64,000 nt of DNA from the NCBI RefSeq assembly GCF_032854445.1, contig NC_088302.1, forward strand, positions 29,295,979 through 29,359,978, written 5' to 3'. The notes under the pieces are model-generated. The model ran no database searches. It saw only the letters and a list, made by a program, of their open reading frames with translations, and was not told the origin of the DNA. This document shows, piece after piece, positions 24,177-36,934 of this stretch (positions are counted from its first letter, which is position 1; each line of letters starts with the position of its first letter). Made by a program: the position numbers and the translations under genes. The stretch is from Liolophura sinensis (taxonomy: Eukaryota > Mollusca > Polyplacophora > Chitonida > Chitonidae).

Positions 24177-25391
24177 TACATACTGGATGAGAATTCAAAT
24201 GTAAAGTACCATACACTATGTTACAGAACTATGATTGTGAATCATAGGGTAATATTACATACTGGATGAGACTTCAAATGTGAAGTACTATACACTATGT
24301 TACAGAACTATGATTGTGAATCATCAGATAATATTACATACTGGATGAGACTTCAAATGTGAAGTACTATACACTATGTTACAGAACTATGACTGTGAAT
24401 CATCAGATAATATTACATACTGGATGAGACTTCAAATGTGAAGTACTATACACTATGTTACAGAACTATGATTGTGAATCATCAGATAATATTACATACT
24501 GGATGAGACTTCAAATGTGAAGTACTATACACTATGTTACAGAACTATGATCGTGAATCATCGGGTAATATTACATACTGGATGAGACTTCAAATGTGAA
24601 GTACTATACACGATGTCACAGAACTATGATTGTGAATCACCAGGTAATATTACATACTGGATGAGACTTCAAATGTGAAGTACTATACACGATGTCACAG
24701 AACTATGATTGTGAATCACCAAGTAATATTACATACTAGATAAAACTTCAAATGTGAAGTACTATACACTATGTTACAGAACTATGATCGTGAATCATAG
24801 GGTAATATTACATACTTGATAAGACTTCAAATGTGAAGTACTATACACTATGTTACAGAACCATGATTGTGAATCATCGGGTAATATTACATACTAGATA
24901 AAACTTCAAATGTGAAGTACTATACACTATGTTACAGAACTATGATCGTGAATCATCAGGTAATATTACATACTTGATAAGACTTCAAATGTGACGTGCT
25001 ATACACTATGTTACAGAACTATGATTGTGAATCATCGGGTAATATTACATACTTGATGAGCCTTCAAATGTGAAGTACTATAGACTGTTACAGAACCATG
25101 ATTGTGAATCATCAGGTAATATTACATACTGGATGAGACTTCAAATGTGAAGTACTACACACGATGTTACAGAACTATGATCGTGAGTCATCAGGTAATA
25201 TTACATACTGGATGAAACTTCAAATGTGAAGTACAATACACTATGTTACAGAACTAGGATCGTGAATCATCGGATAATATTACATACTGGGTGAGACTTC
25301 AAATGTGAAGTACTATACATGATGTTACAGAACTATGATTGTGAATCATCAGGTGATATTACATACTGGATGAGACTTCAAATGTGAAGTA
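24177..25391. repeat. Intronic minisatellite, 79 bp x 15.4 (second copy)
   Basis: Same array as 12464-13283 with five more units. Some neighbouring units share private variants (for example GATGTCACAG, ACTAGATAAAAC), which shows local unit duplication. Both hairpin motifs are kept in most units. Confidence 0.93.
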
Positions 25392-26925
25392 TTACAGAAA
25401 TATTACAGAAATTCTGATCATGGCACATGACCTACATGTATGTGGATCGATAAGATCCAATACAGCTTTTGAATGTACATTCAAATGTAAATGATTCTCA
25501 CAGCTAGAAGCCACGTCTTTCACAACTAGAAAAAATGTGATTCAGGCACATGAAGGAATTTAAAGGCGAAAAAAAAAAACATGCTACGGGAAATTCTACC
25601 AATATGATAAAATCTCAGTGTGATATGAACAATAACACTGACCACCCACTGGATTTAATTTCAAGGTATGGATCGAAGATGATCGTACATTCAAATCATG
25701 AGAACATAGCTTGGATCTAAAAGGCTGCACAGAAGGCAAGTTGTCCACTTCTATATGTACATTCATATCTTCATGAAATACATGTACACTTGTACTTGCA
25801 AATGAGATCGGATCTGCTACAGAGTGTTTTAACTAATATGCATATAAAAAGGTAAGTATGAAATGAAGTATGAAAATAGTATACATGTTTGCAATGCAAT
25901 AGTACTGTTTTATTTGAATACAAACAATTCTATTTTATGGATTGTTTGTCTTGGCAAAAATATAAAATATGTCGCAGAATACAGGCCCTGAAATGGAAAA
26001 CCCAATTCACGACTGGAAGTGTCGAGACAGCAGAGCTCCGCAGAATTATGCAGGGAATTACCGTCTCATATTGACCAAAGCGCATCGAAGTCAGCTTTAG
26101 CGGAATTAAAGTTCGGGTGATGAAATACCCTCGATGAAGAATGTCATCCGTCGAAACTCAGTTAGCTTGGGAGACACTGCATCGCAGTCGGAATAAACGC
26201 CTCTCCGTATCAATCTATAAAACACTGCGGCCCGTACCTTGTAGTTAATATGGAGCGAAAAGTCAAGCTCACCAGCAACCATTTAAACTCATGCTCATTT
26301 ACTTAATGCACCTCAATCAACGAGACGGGAACAGAACGTGTTCACACTAGCCAATAGGCTCTAACTTGTGACATCTGTAGCAATAATTCATACCTCTTCC
26401 ATACCAAGAAGAGCATCAGAGAGTGGAAAGGATGTTTCTGTTAACTAAGAGTATTAGGTGCTCATCAGGGAAAGACTACTGAAGGGTGGTGAAAGTATGA
26501 AAAGAGATCTACCAGACAGGAGAGTTAACAAATGTACACAAAAGACAGACAGATGCCTTCCTCGAGGTTAATAATACTGATAGGTGAGAGTACGAAGAGA
26601 GAGGTCTATGAGACAGGACAGTCAAGAGATGTACAGAGAATAGATTTGAGATCTGCAGCTCTCATCATGTTACATCCACACAGTTGATGAGATTTAAGTG
26701 CCATTTACAAGCACATTTACTTTCGGTTCAAATAAGCCAAATAAGTTATGAAGATCCCACACATTTCAAAACTAGTAATGTAACTCTATGAGGATGACTG
26801 ATTGATTGATTGTTTAATGTATGACAACTCAAGAATTTTCAGCTATAAGGCATAAGTTAACCTGCAATGTTTCACTTCTCATGATCATACAATATAAGAT
26901 TAATGTAACGGTAATAAATTCTTCA
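25392..26925. other. Intronic stretch including CpG-rich segment (second copy)
   Basis: Counterpart of 13284-14815. The CpG-rich part is at about 25972-26342. No gene supported. Confidence 0.4.
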
Positions 26926-27098
26926 TTTCCAAATGCTAAAAAACAAAAAAGACTAATTTCTTTATAAATATTCAACTGAATAAAATTCATTTAAAATTTA
27001 TGCGACGTATAATGCATTGAGTTAGTATTACATATATGAACAAGCTGGGAGACGCCCTTGGTCTAATAACACAGATTACGTAATTTCAGGCTTACGTA
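26926..27098. other. 173-bp segment present only in the second copy
   Basis: The flanks AAATTCTTCA and AACTAAATC are contiguous in the first copy, near 14820. The segment is AT-rich and has no clear inverted termini or target duplication, so it may be an insertion in one allele or a deletion in the other. Confidence 0.8.
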
Positions 27099-27579
27099 AA
27101 CTAAATCTATAGGTTTACATCCTGAGCGGCAGCATAAATTTGGTGAGTTAATGGCTGGAATAATGGAGAGACTAGCGAGACGTCACATAAATATAAGTAC
27201 ATCTATGTGATTAATTATCGCAAAATAGCCCATATACCACAGCAACATAACAATACAAGGGGCATATGTCAATCATGTACTACGAGGAGTATGGAAGTGG
27301 TTCCGAAAACTGCACTGTGAGGAGTATGTAACTAGGTCCGAACTAATGTAACTAATTGCAGTTGAAAGGTGAAATTCTAGTGATTAACTGAAGAATAGTT
27401 GAGACACAGTGGACAGCAATAATCAAGTGTTCTGCATATTCTGCTAGTACTTTCGATCCTTGGTTAGGGAGCATAGATTCTATTAGTGCTGAAAACGGAG
27501 GTTTGGAAACCCATATACATGTAGTCCTCCACCAGTTTTAGCACTACAATTTGTGTTATTCTCAGGAGTTAAAACTCAT

Positions 27580-27794
27580 ATATTTATTTATTTAATAGAT
27601 GTTTCTAATGCAAGAATTAGTCAAAAATGTCTATGGGTGGAGGAAAGCAAAGTGCCAAGAGTAAACCACCAAACATTGACTGACTTCAATAAAGCCAACA
27701 GCCAAAAAATTGAGAGCCGGATTTGAACATGCAATCTGGCCTTGTTAGTCGCAGAGAGCAAGCGCTTTAACCATCTGGGCCATGCTGTGAGGCC
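27580..27794 (-). mobile_element. tRNA-headed SINE (second copy)
   Basis: Counterpart of 15273-15489. The A box here reads GCATGGCCCAGATGG, one base different from the first copy, and the B box TGTTCAAATCC is unchanged. Confidence 0.7.
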
Positions 27795-28549
27795 AAATAA
27801 GTCAACAAAGATAAAACAATCACATTCTCTAACTCTACAAAGATTCTTTTTATTTTTACATATCTACAGTTTCAACACACAGGCAAATTGCTTCCAGAAA
27901 TATATAATTGCCTTTCAATTAAGATAATGTACATTTTATTACAGGTCTGATGCAGGAAAATGGACATTTGTGTACTCTGTACATCATACATACATTTTGA
28001 TCTAGCTAAGAGCTTCGCTGATTGCAAGCCTATGACCCAGGCTGTCACTAAAACAAGCCCGTGCTTGTTATATCAGATCAGTGATTTCATGAAAACATAA
28101 AGGAGCATAGTGTACACTAGACCAATGCATAATGTACACTGTATAATGATCTCTTTGGAGCTTGATGGTATCTTCATTCCGATCAATTGTGCCCTACCTA
28201 TGTACATCTTCATGTGGGCCTCTATGTAAAAAATATGTGTATACACACACACAGTTGTGAGTACACAGTCCACATGACAACAGTTATTGGCTGAAGAGAT
28301 CTACAGATGTACAACACTGTAATGTACCAAAATCATCAAATACATTAGTTCAGTCAGACAAAGGTTCGCTAACTCTAATGATGTTCCTTAAAGGGATGAA
28401 TGAATACCTCAACAAATTTGCTGCAAGAGGAAAAAGATGTCTGCGTGCATGGTTGTAGTTTGACATGTTTGGTGAGATGCTTTGTCAGAAAAATTGAAGC
28501 GTCAGAGACTGAACACTTTTATAGTTACAGTATAACCATCAGAGACTCT
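27795..28549. other. Intronic stretch (second copy)
   Basis: Counterpart of 15490-16217 with a 27-bp extra piece near 28336-28362. No gene supported. Confidence 0.45.
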
Positions 28550-28938
28550 GGTGGTGAAGTCAGCTATACAGTTAACCTGAGATAGCTGATGCAGTGAATC
28601 AAAACTACACCTCCATTAAAGCTAGCTTGTGAAGTCAGCTATATTGTATACAGTCAACTTGAGATAGCTTATGCAGTGAATCAAAACTACACCTTAATTA
28701 AAGTTCAGCCGGTGAAGTCAGCTATACAGTCAACTTGAGATAGGTGATGCAGTGAATCAAAACTACACCTCCATTAAAGCTAGCTGGTGAAGTCAGCTAA
28801 ACAGTCAACCTGAGATAGCTGATGCAGTGAATCAAAACTACACCTCCATTAAAGTAGAGCTGGTGAAGTCGGCTACAGTGTATACATTCATCTTGAGCTA
28901 GCTAATGCACTGATCCAAAACTACACCCTGATTAAAGT
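28550..28938 (+). repeat. Minisatellite, 75-83 bp x about 5 (second copy)
   Basis: Same units and order as 16218-16606, with no change in copy number, unlike the 79-bp array. Confidence 0.9.
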
Positions 28939-31055
28939 TTAAATTTAGGTGAGCTGTTTTAAAGTTTTGCAAAAAAGGTTATGAACAGGCCTCTCCAAAT
29001 GCTGCATAAGATTGTGAAAGTTTTCTTTGTGAAAATAATTCATGAGATATTTTTAAAATAAATAGAACTATTCACTTATCTCCCTTTCATTTCTAGAAAG
29101 TTGTGACGTCATTCATGGCGCTCTTATTTATCTTTACACAGAGGTTACAGATTTTGTGACGTTGACGGTCAGATGTCAGTGAACCAGGGTCACTTTGACA
29201 TCACAACATTTCACAATCCATGGTGTTTTAAGCAAACTGTACATGTACATATCTGTGTGGTTCATTTCTCATCAAAAATAAGCTAAAACGTACACATATA
29301 TACAAAATTATACACAGAATTTATGAAACACAATTATATCACCAGGTAATTACTTGAAATATTCTTGACTGGTAGAATAAAATAACCCAATAAAAAAAAT
29401 ACTAAATGCTTGCTCAAATAACTTTTAGACCAAAAACCTTTGCAGTCCACCTTTAAGAATCATTCAACGTAATAATGAATACAATACTTGTAATAAGAAA
29501 TGAATAATTGTGTAACAAGAAGCATCACAAATTTTTTTATGGATAATGATTACGCTGTGCCACTTAAATGAAGGTCATTCTTAGACACAGTCAATTTTAC
29601 ACGAGCACAGCCATGCAAGTTCATAAGTTTCAAAAGAAAACTACATTTCAGACTGAAGCAAACATGAAACACAAACGAAAATATGTGTGAGTGAGTGACA
29701 GTTTACAAGGCCGGCCTAATGAAAATCGATCAACTGATACCTTGCTAAAATCCTTACTTTCTGGACATAGGCAACTCAAATGTGAAGTATTTATACTGGA
29801 AAATAAGGAGAAATTAAGTTCAGCTTTATAGATCTATGTTCATCCTTTAGGTTCACCGAACTTTCACAACCCAAAGTTCATTTTTCTACAAAAGTGACAG
29901 TAAAACTCATGGTTCAATAGATTTCCACACTGCTCCACTATACACGTCAAGAAGTCTTACATTAGCCAAGGCTCCAGGGGATAAGAAGCCCACTGATGGA
30001 TTTTTATCTGGCTGAGTTTAGTATAATGTGCTGGTGATCACATGAGCGTTGGAGCTATCGGCAACATCCTTTCTCGCACTTCCCTCCGTAATGTGCCATA
30101 CATTTATAACTTTGCACCTGGTCCAAAAAACACCACTTAATATTGATCCTAAACAGCAAGATAATAGTCGCCTTTCACAACCTGATTTATTCCCCTGACA
30201 AAAACTTAGAATTACCCTACAGAACTCTCTAAATGAATAAAGGGCTTCAGTAGAGGACCTTAAGTAGAAGTTTGGCTCCAAACCACAAAAAAAAAATTCC
30301 TTTCTTGGAATTCTCCAATGTCTTATTTTTAGAAGGCAAGTTTTGCAATTAATAATCTTTGATATTAAAAAAAGAAATCTTGTCAGATAACGGAAATGTC
30401 CTAGCATATGCAAATGTGTGTGGGTATCTATGGAATATACCACAGTGCAGCATAACTTTGGTCATATTTTGCTAGTTTCTCATTGTAGCAGCTAGGTCGA
30501 CCAGTACAACTGCTGACGCACTTTCACAAGTCAAAGACACCAGACATGACACCTTACACAGTAAGGAGTCATACACAGCATCATGCAGAAAGACACCTTT
30601 ACTAAAATCTGGTGTCTCTTTAAATCAAAGGTCCATAATAGCAGTCCAGATAGGGCCTCTAATTTTTTAATTAAATTCAATTTTAATATTTTGAATAATT
30701 TTTGGGACAATTGGTCTGCTCTTTTTAACCAATATGCAGATAATTGAAGCAGGAATAGTTATCTTCTTTTTCTCCACAATTGGTTAGTCCAATGAACATA
30801 TTCCTACCTTTACTTTTACCAAAAACTGGGTGAGAACTGTAATTATTTGCTTTTAGCATAACTTATATCTTGTTTATCTTTATGCAACAACATAAACAAA
30901 CAACTAATATATGTCCTAAAAATTACAAGAATTAAGGAATATCTTATCATGTGAGAACAACGATAGTATCATATTTCATATTCATGCTATGTCGATTGTC
31001 TTTCTCATTAAAACTGAATTACCTTATGTTTAACATTGCTTTCAAATCAATGCTG
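28939..31055. other. Intronic stretch (second copy)
   Basis: Counterpart of 16607-18722. The 141-codon minus frame at 30018-30443 is 19 codons longer than in the first copy because an indel shifts the frame. That argues it is not coding. Confidence 0.5.
29104..29111. promoter_or_regulatory. TGACGTCA motif (second copy)
   Basis: Counterpart of 16772-16779, unchanged. Confidence 0.35.
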
Positions 31056-31298
31056 GGGCCTTATGGGGGGGCGTTATGATCCAGGAGTCTCTCACCAATG
31101 CAGTTCCTGTGAGTTCAAGTCCAGCTCATGCTGGCTTCCTCAGCGGCCATATGTGGGAAGGTGTGTCAGGAGACTGCGGATGGTCGTGGGTTTCCCCCGG
31201 GCTGTGCCCGGTTTCCACCCACCAGAATGCTGGCTGCTGTCGTGTAAGTGAGATATTCCTGAGTACGGTGTAAAACACCAATCAAATAAATAAATAAA
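31056..31298 (+). mobile_element. SINE lacking its A box (second copy)
   Basis: Counterpart of 18723-18965, with the same 14-bp duplications at 31042-31055 and 31299-31312 and the same missing A box. The B box region keeps GTTCAAGTCCA. Confidence 0.9.
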
Positions 31299-31683
31299 TC
31301 AAATCAATGCTGCTTTCTTGTGACACTATGTTCTGTTAGAGAACACCTCCTTACACCAGTTGCTATTCGTACCATATTGGCAAATGTGGCCTTTTTCTTC
31401 TTTGTCCTTTACAAAGTGTTAAGCAAAGCACACGTTTGAGATACTATTCTCTTTACACAGGTCACAAATGTGCTGTTCTTGGTATCTAGAAACAAAGATG
31501 AAGACCTCTTATGGTGGCTTTTAGGATATTAACCTCTGGGAATTTTCCTCTTTCTCTCTGATTTTTTTCCCCCACTGTTGGATGAGCATTGTGGATTTGA
31601 CCTTGAAACCCCGTCTGGGGACAAGTTTACTGAGTAAAATGTACAATGACCCCATCCCAATTAGATGTGATTCTTCCACTTAC
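31299..31683 (-). other. Intron sequence downstream of exon 2 (second copy)
   Basis: Counterpart of 18966-19350. No gene seen. Confidence 0.5.
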
Positions 31684-31714
31684 AGCTTCTTAATGGTGGT
31701 AGCATTATAGCTTC
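31684..31714 (-). CDS. Exon 2 (31 bp micro-exon), second copy
   Basis: Same exon as 19351-19381 with acceptor CCCTCCCCAG and donor GTAAGT. It encodes SYNATTIKK. It enters in phase 1 as both first exons require and leaves in phase 2 as exon 3 requires. Confidence 0.5.
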
Positions 31715-33180
31715 CTGGGGAGGGGAGTGGATGGAAGGGGAAGGGAAGAAGGATGGGCAATGGGAAGGAATTAAAGTATACAACAATTCTTAATTCTACT
31801 ATTTATATTCAATGAATAATTTTTTAAAAATAAGGAATACGCAACAAAATCAAACAAACAAATATTTCATATTTTCAGGATCCAAACACTGAATATATCT
31901 GAAATAAACTCGCTCTAATTTTGACCTCCAATATGCAAATGCACTGATTTATTTGCCTTTCCCTCTGTTGCGGTAGGCTATGTCATTCACGAAGTCTAGC
32001 TAGAAGTAATTAAAACTGAACATTATAACGTGTCAAACTGACTGTACATAGGACAACAACATGTAAGAAAAACCCAATGTAAAAAATATGACATTTTTAC
32101 ATATTTTTTACTGGATGCATGCAGAAGGAGGACTTCAATACCCACTTTCACAAAAATTTTTCTATTGATTTATCTGTTCTTATCTTATCTGGCGGTACAA
32201 CCTACATATAAACATCATTTACAAAAAAAAATTCACAGAAATATATGACTGTTTTGTGAAAGTGGCTCACAAATTTCATGATGAATCGCTTTGCAATGAT
32301 ATATGCTATTACCGATCATATAAAGACCATACTCAATTAAAGGCATCACAGGGCATACAGTATTAGCCTTAAGAACTAGCTACTTCGATTTTATCAGTGG
32401 ACGACAGGCACGATTTTGAGAGACACCTGTCGCCCTCTCGATGCCATCTGTGTGGGCAGAGAAGTTAGACGTGATGGAAAGGGTGTCAGATTATTACCAG
32501 CCAAAGCTTGAAAACTATACCAATTACCCCGAGCATTGCTTTCTCAAGGTGCCAAAATCCATTATAGTTTATCACACATATTGTTAAGATGAGCCTCTGC
32601 CTTACAATAGCGCCACCCTTCACAGAGCTGTCTAGCTGGCAGCCCACATAATCAATGTAAAACAGAACACTAACTTAATAGGCCTGTCACTTTTAATGTG
32701 GATTTCTGATCACACAAACAACACAGTTACAAACTTAGTCATAAACAACTTCAGAGAGAAGCACTCTGGTAAGAGTCATCAATTATAAAACATCTCCGTT
32801 CAGCTGGTTTTATTTTTGATGGAAATCTGAGATTGCGATTTATGTCGGGTCTCCTGTAAACCAAAACTACTGAAATCTGTTTAGATTCCTGTGAAAGGCA
32901 TATTCAAACTCATACATACATCACAGCAGAATTAATTTACAATGTTTCATCTCGCTTCCCATCTCTGAAGTCATAAATAAACATGGCATCCCCAATATCG
33001 TTAACTTTTTTGTAAATAAAACTATCACATGGGTGACAATGTTTTGTGGTACTAGATTCGAAAGAGATTCTGGTGGGTTTCTGTGGAGTTAATCTATGGC
33101 AATCCATACAAATTCTTGACATAAATTATGAAAATAAAAACCTGTAATTACACGTCACACATGCCATGCTCAAAAATTTT
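31715..33180. other. Intronic stretch (second copy)
   Basis: Counterpart of 19382-20844. No gene recognised. Confidence 0.45.
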
Positions 33181-33344
33181 TCAAGAATATTCCAGGATTA
33201 TGGTTGGAGAAATTCGGCTCGCGTTCCACGACCATCTGCAGGTTGCTGTCAGACGTACGATGAGAAAGGAAGCCACCATGGGCTGGACTTGAACTCACAA
33301 CTACATTGGTGAGAAGCTACTGAATCATCATGCTAAGCTAGCAC
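33181..33344 (-). mobile_element. Decayed SINE remnant (second copy)
   Basis: Counterpart of 20845-21012, with a few extra small indels. Confidence 0.75.
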
Positions 33345-34033
33345 ACAATTCACTTCAGAGCATGGATACACGTAATATACTGAGATTGTGTATGTGTATG
33401 TATGCTTCAGATGTAAAGCTAGAAGTAATAATACATTATTAATAGCCTATGTCCATTAATATATATATATATATCACATCATGTACCCGTAACCTACACA
33501 GTGGGCCCAAGTTCCACATAATGCTCTTCTTTAAATTATCAGTAAATAAAGCTCAAACCAGAGGAATCAAAGAACAGTACTTCATTCATAAATTTAAATC
33601 TGAACTTAACAGAGAAAACATCGGGAGATAATCTCTCCGAATGGATAATCCCCCTGGGCAACATGTACAAGTACACTCAAATTTGCATGCGCCTGTGGAA
33701 TTTCTGTATTACCGTGGTAAAGCTGTACTTTTGAAGATACAATAATTCTTTTGATTCAGAAAGAGAATCTGATCAGAAACAAATGAAAGAAGACAAGTGG
33801 CTGGTAAGGGCTTGGCATAAGCTTTGTAGATTTGTTACAGTGGAAGCAGCTTGTTGGCTTGATGCTCAAATGGCTCGGATGAAATGAAATACAAGCCAAA
33901 AACATCTCATGGCAATAACTGGGCTGCTCTGACAACAATAGCCAGAGAGAGAAACTCGGGCAAATTGAGTTAGGGAGAAAGTCTAGGGCAGTTGTCTTTT
34001 GCACTGATCATTGTCCACTGATTGTCACTTGAA
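33345..34033. other. Non-coding end of the duplicated block
   Basis: Counterpart of 21013-21698. No gene supported. A short TA run at 33459-33472 is longer than in the first copy. Confidence 0.5.
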
Positions 34034-34450
34034 CCAATGTGGCTTTCCCCCCCCCCCCCCCCCACCCCGTTGGATATTTTCCCAGGCATCAGCAGAAAAT
34101 CTTATTCCCACGGCTCCGCTGCCATCAATTGGACAACCCATCCAGTGTTCCAGCCAGAACAACCAGTCAGCTGAGCCCTTGTCAATTGACACAGTTTCCA
34201 CTCTGCAGCAGAGCATTTTTTTTTTTTTTTGTTCTTCCTTCCTGCCCGGTCCAAAGAGTGAACTTGCCTGGTGATACAAGGCCGTTCCATCAGCTGAGCT
34301 GGTAGTTGTTAGCAGCATGCCCCAGCAGCTGATGTTACTACACAAATTACACCTGCGGAGAGCCAAGGTCCATATGACCTTGATGCAGGAGCATGCACGG
34401 AGAATTAACCTTTTCTCATCAACCAATGTCAGTCTGATTAGCAAATGAAG
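34034..34450. other. GC-richer segment with poly-C and poly-T runs
   Basis: A run of about 17 C interrupted by one A (34049-34069) and a run of 15 or so T (34216-34230) flank GC-richer DNA. Overlapping frames of 60-139 codons on both strands all run through these homopolymers (poly-Gly, poly-Lys or poly-Phe). No domain is visible and a coding role is unlikely. The poly-C may explain why contig A stopped just before it. Confidence 0.5.
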
Positions 34451-36007
34451 CTACAGGTATATGTAAATATACACCACAATACAGACTAGGGTAAATCAGA
34501 AAATTATCACAGGTCTAAAAGGGGTTAATTTACACCAAAGACACTCATGGAGCTGATCCAACGATTTGATTTTTGACTTCAATCAAATTAAATGATCAAT
34601 TTTGATAAATGTTCAATGGTTACTGGTAATTCAGGCAACACAAATTTTTTGTTGTTGTATGTTTCATGAGCAAAATGTAAAAATGAAATGAAAATTAAAT
34701 TTAAATTTAAAAATCTGCCTTTTTATTTTTCCCAATCTCCACGTTCTTATCACTGGCCAGTGTATCTCAGCTTTATGATGATGTAAATAAGTCTTCAGCC
34801 AGATATATTGCCAAGACAATCCACACTTTCACTTTGAAATTAGCACAAACAATAAACGGTCTTTAAGCCTTGAAATGGAACTACTCAGAGAGACAAGATT
34901 ATACGTATGGTGAGTGGATTGTAAAAAAAAAACCTTTAAATATGCCTGCTTAACGAAACGATGATCATGTCCTCAAGGTTTTGAATAACCACATGCACCG
35001 TTCACTACCAAAACATACTACAGTTCATGACAAGGTCACTATAAAGATCTGTAAACAATCGTGGTAAGATTCCTTGAAACATGTATAGATGCAGTATATA
35101 TAATGGTATCTTCTAGTATCTGTTATATTGAGAATTCAAATCTTATGTACAGTAATGTATTGGCAACAAGAGGGGATCAATATTCCAGGGAGATCAGTTG
35201 ATTGTTGTTTGAATCTTAATCAATTGGAGGTAAAATTAGTTTAAAACTTAACCAAGATTTCTCTTTGGCAATCACCACCACGTTATTCTAAGGTCATCAG
35301 AACTACCGCAGTGTTTGGTTCCAACTGTCATATAAACTCAATCATTGTGCGTTTTTCTCATTCACAGTAGCATTACTCAAGACGACAACAAAACGTCACA
35401 TGCGGTCGGTCACACACCTGCACGTTACTCAAGAGGACACTATAGCTATGCCGTCTTTCACAAAAACATTATTTGATTCTCATGACTGAGGTGGCATATA
35501 CATTGTCAAATTTTTTCATAGCCATCGCAATTGGCATTAAACATATAAATTTTTGATTATACATGTGTTAACAGTAATTTTTTTGGTCATAAATTTCATT
35601 AAAACTTGAGAACACTATTCAGTTTTAATGAATATACTCTTGCTGGCTATTAAACACTAGAATACAAACCAACAACATGTTTTAATGTTTTAATGCATAG
35701 CTATTAGAACAATTATCTGGCAGTTTAAGCGTGCTCACATGACTGGTGCTAAAACAAAATTGCCGCTGTATTTAGCTATACATGCACCCAATTAAAACTA
35801 ATTTTTAATCACAAGAGCACATAGCTCAAGCCCCAAATTGCCACCATGTTGGATTGTTCCCATTATTACCCCTAGGATTCAAACAACATTCTTCTCTCTT
35901 TTTTTTCTCTTTTTCCTGATCGAGAGCTATATAAGACAAACAATACTGCACTTCTTGCCTCATTAGATTAAAACTGTTTATCATCCGTTGCTTTCTGAAG
36001 TCATTGC
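34451..36007. other. Non-coding stretch
   Basis: AT-rich, no gene, repeat or splice-flanked frame recognised. In the gene model this is the large intron 1. Confidence 0.5.
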
Positions 36008-36223
36008 TTACTTTGATCCAGCCGAAGCAGACCTACATCCAGAGCAGCTTATTACATTTAATTGATTTTCCGTCTCAAAATGAAGCCATAAACCATGTGA
36101 GCGTAAGACGGAGAACAACCGAGAACATGCCATCATTACCCACAACCCCGCAACTATGACGCTTCTCAACGTAGTCACCGAGGCAGCGAGTACTTCTACA
36201 GATTTACAGGCACGATCAACCAT
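36008..36223 (-). other. CpG-rich segment with a 71-codon frame
   Basis: CpG-rich DNA in an AT-rich intron. The minus frame starts MVDRACKSVEVLAASVTTL and stops after 71 codons. No acceptor or donor with suitable phase was found around it. It could be a regulatory segment, a retro-derived fragment or chance. Confidence 0.2.
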
Positions 36224-36934
36224 GGGAAAAGCTCACATCATTCACAGCTCATGACAACGGCCAAGCACTCATCCCGGTTGATTTTAGTTTGTATTATACT
36301 GTCTAGAAACAGCCACCACATTTCAGGGTAATATATAACTTAATTCTTTGTCGGTGTGTCAGGTGAATTTTTATTCACGTGTTCCGTCCTTAGCTAAGGC
36401 AATAATCGTTCGTGTACATTTAAGAACTTCATGTTCACATACATCATTAAAAAATATCATTAAAAAATTCTCATACTGCATTAATAAGGTGCCCATTCTC
36501 AAAAATTCAGAAATACATTTCACTGTGCAATGATGTCTATTACTATTAAATTTTCATGACATGAACTTTAACTGACGAGGTGTCTCAATTGGCTGGATTC
36601 TGAGAGATTTATTGATTCTGTTCTGATTTTTGTTTGGAAGGTAAAATGACATCCTGCTGGAAAAAAATGTCAGTTTCAGCACCAAAAGTAATATTAAATG
36701 ACATTTTATTTGTTTTTGAAAATCCTCTTTTCTCTTTTTGGGGGAATAGTTTAGGTCATTTACACCAATTGGAAAGTTCCAAATTGGCTTCACATAAGAC
36801 AGATTGAATTATATATATCTGCAGTCACCAATATCAAGAACAATATAATAATAATAACTAATATAACCTACATGCTTGTATTTTTACATGTATGTACAGT
36901 ATACAAGGAGCCTAATTCATCAACCTTTTCACAC
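36224..36934. other. Non-coding stretch
   Basis: No gene or repeat recognised. Confidence 0.5.

Larger units (their letters stand above)
21899..34033. repeat. Second copy of the ~12 kb block (start of contig B)
   Basis: Starts on the first base after the gap with the same sequence as 10187 and ends with the same bases (GATTGTCACTTGAA) that precede the gap. From 34034 the sequence is unique. It contains the same exons, SINEs and minisatellites in the same order as the first copy. Confidence 0.93.

Noticed and set aside
34025-34444. 139-codon minus frame and overlapping frames on both strands
   Set aside because: They run through poly-C and poly-T tracts (poly-Gly, poly-Lys), with no domain and no splice context.
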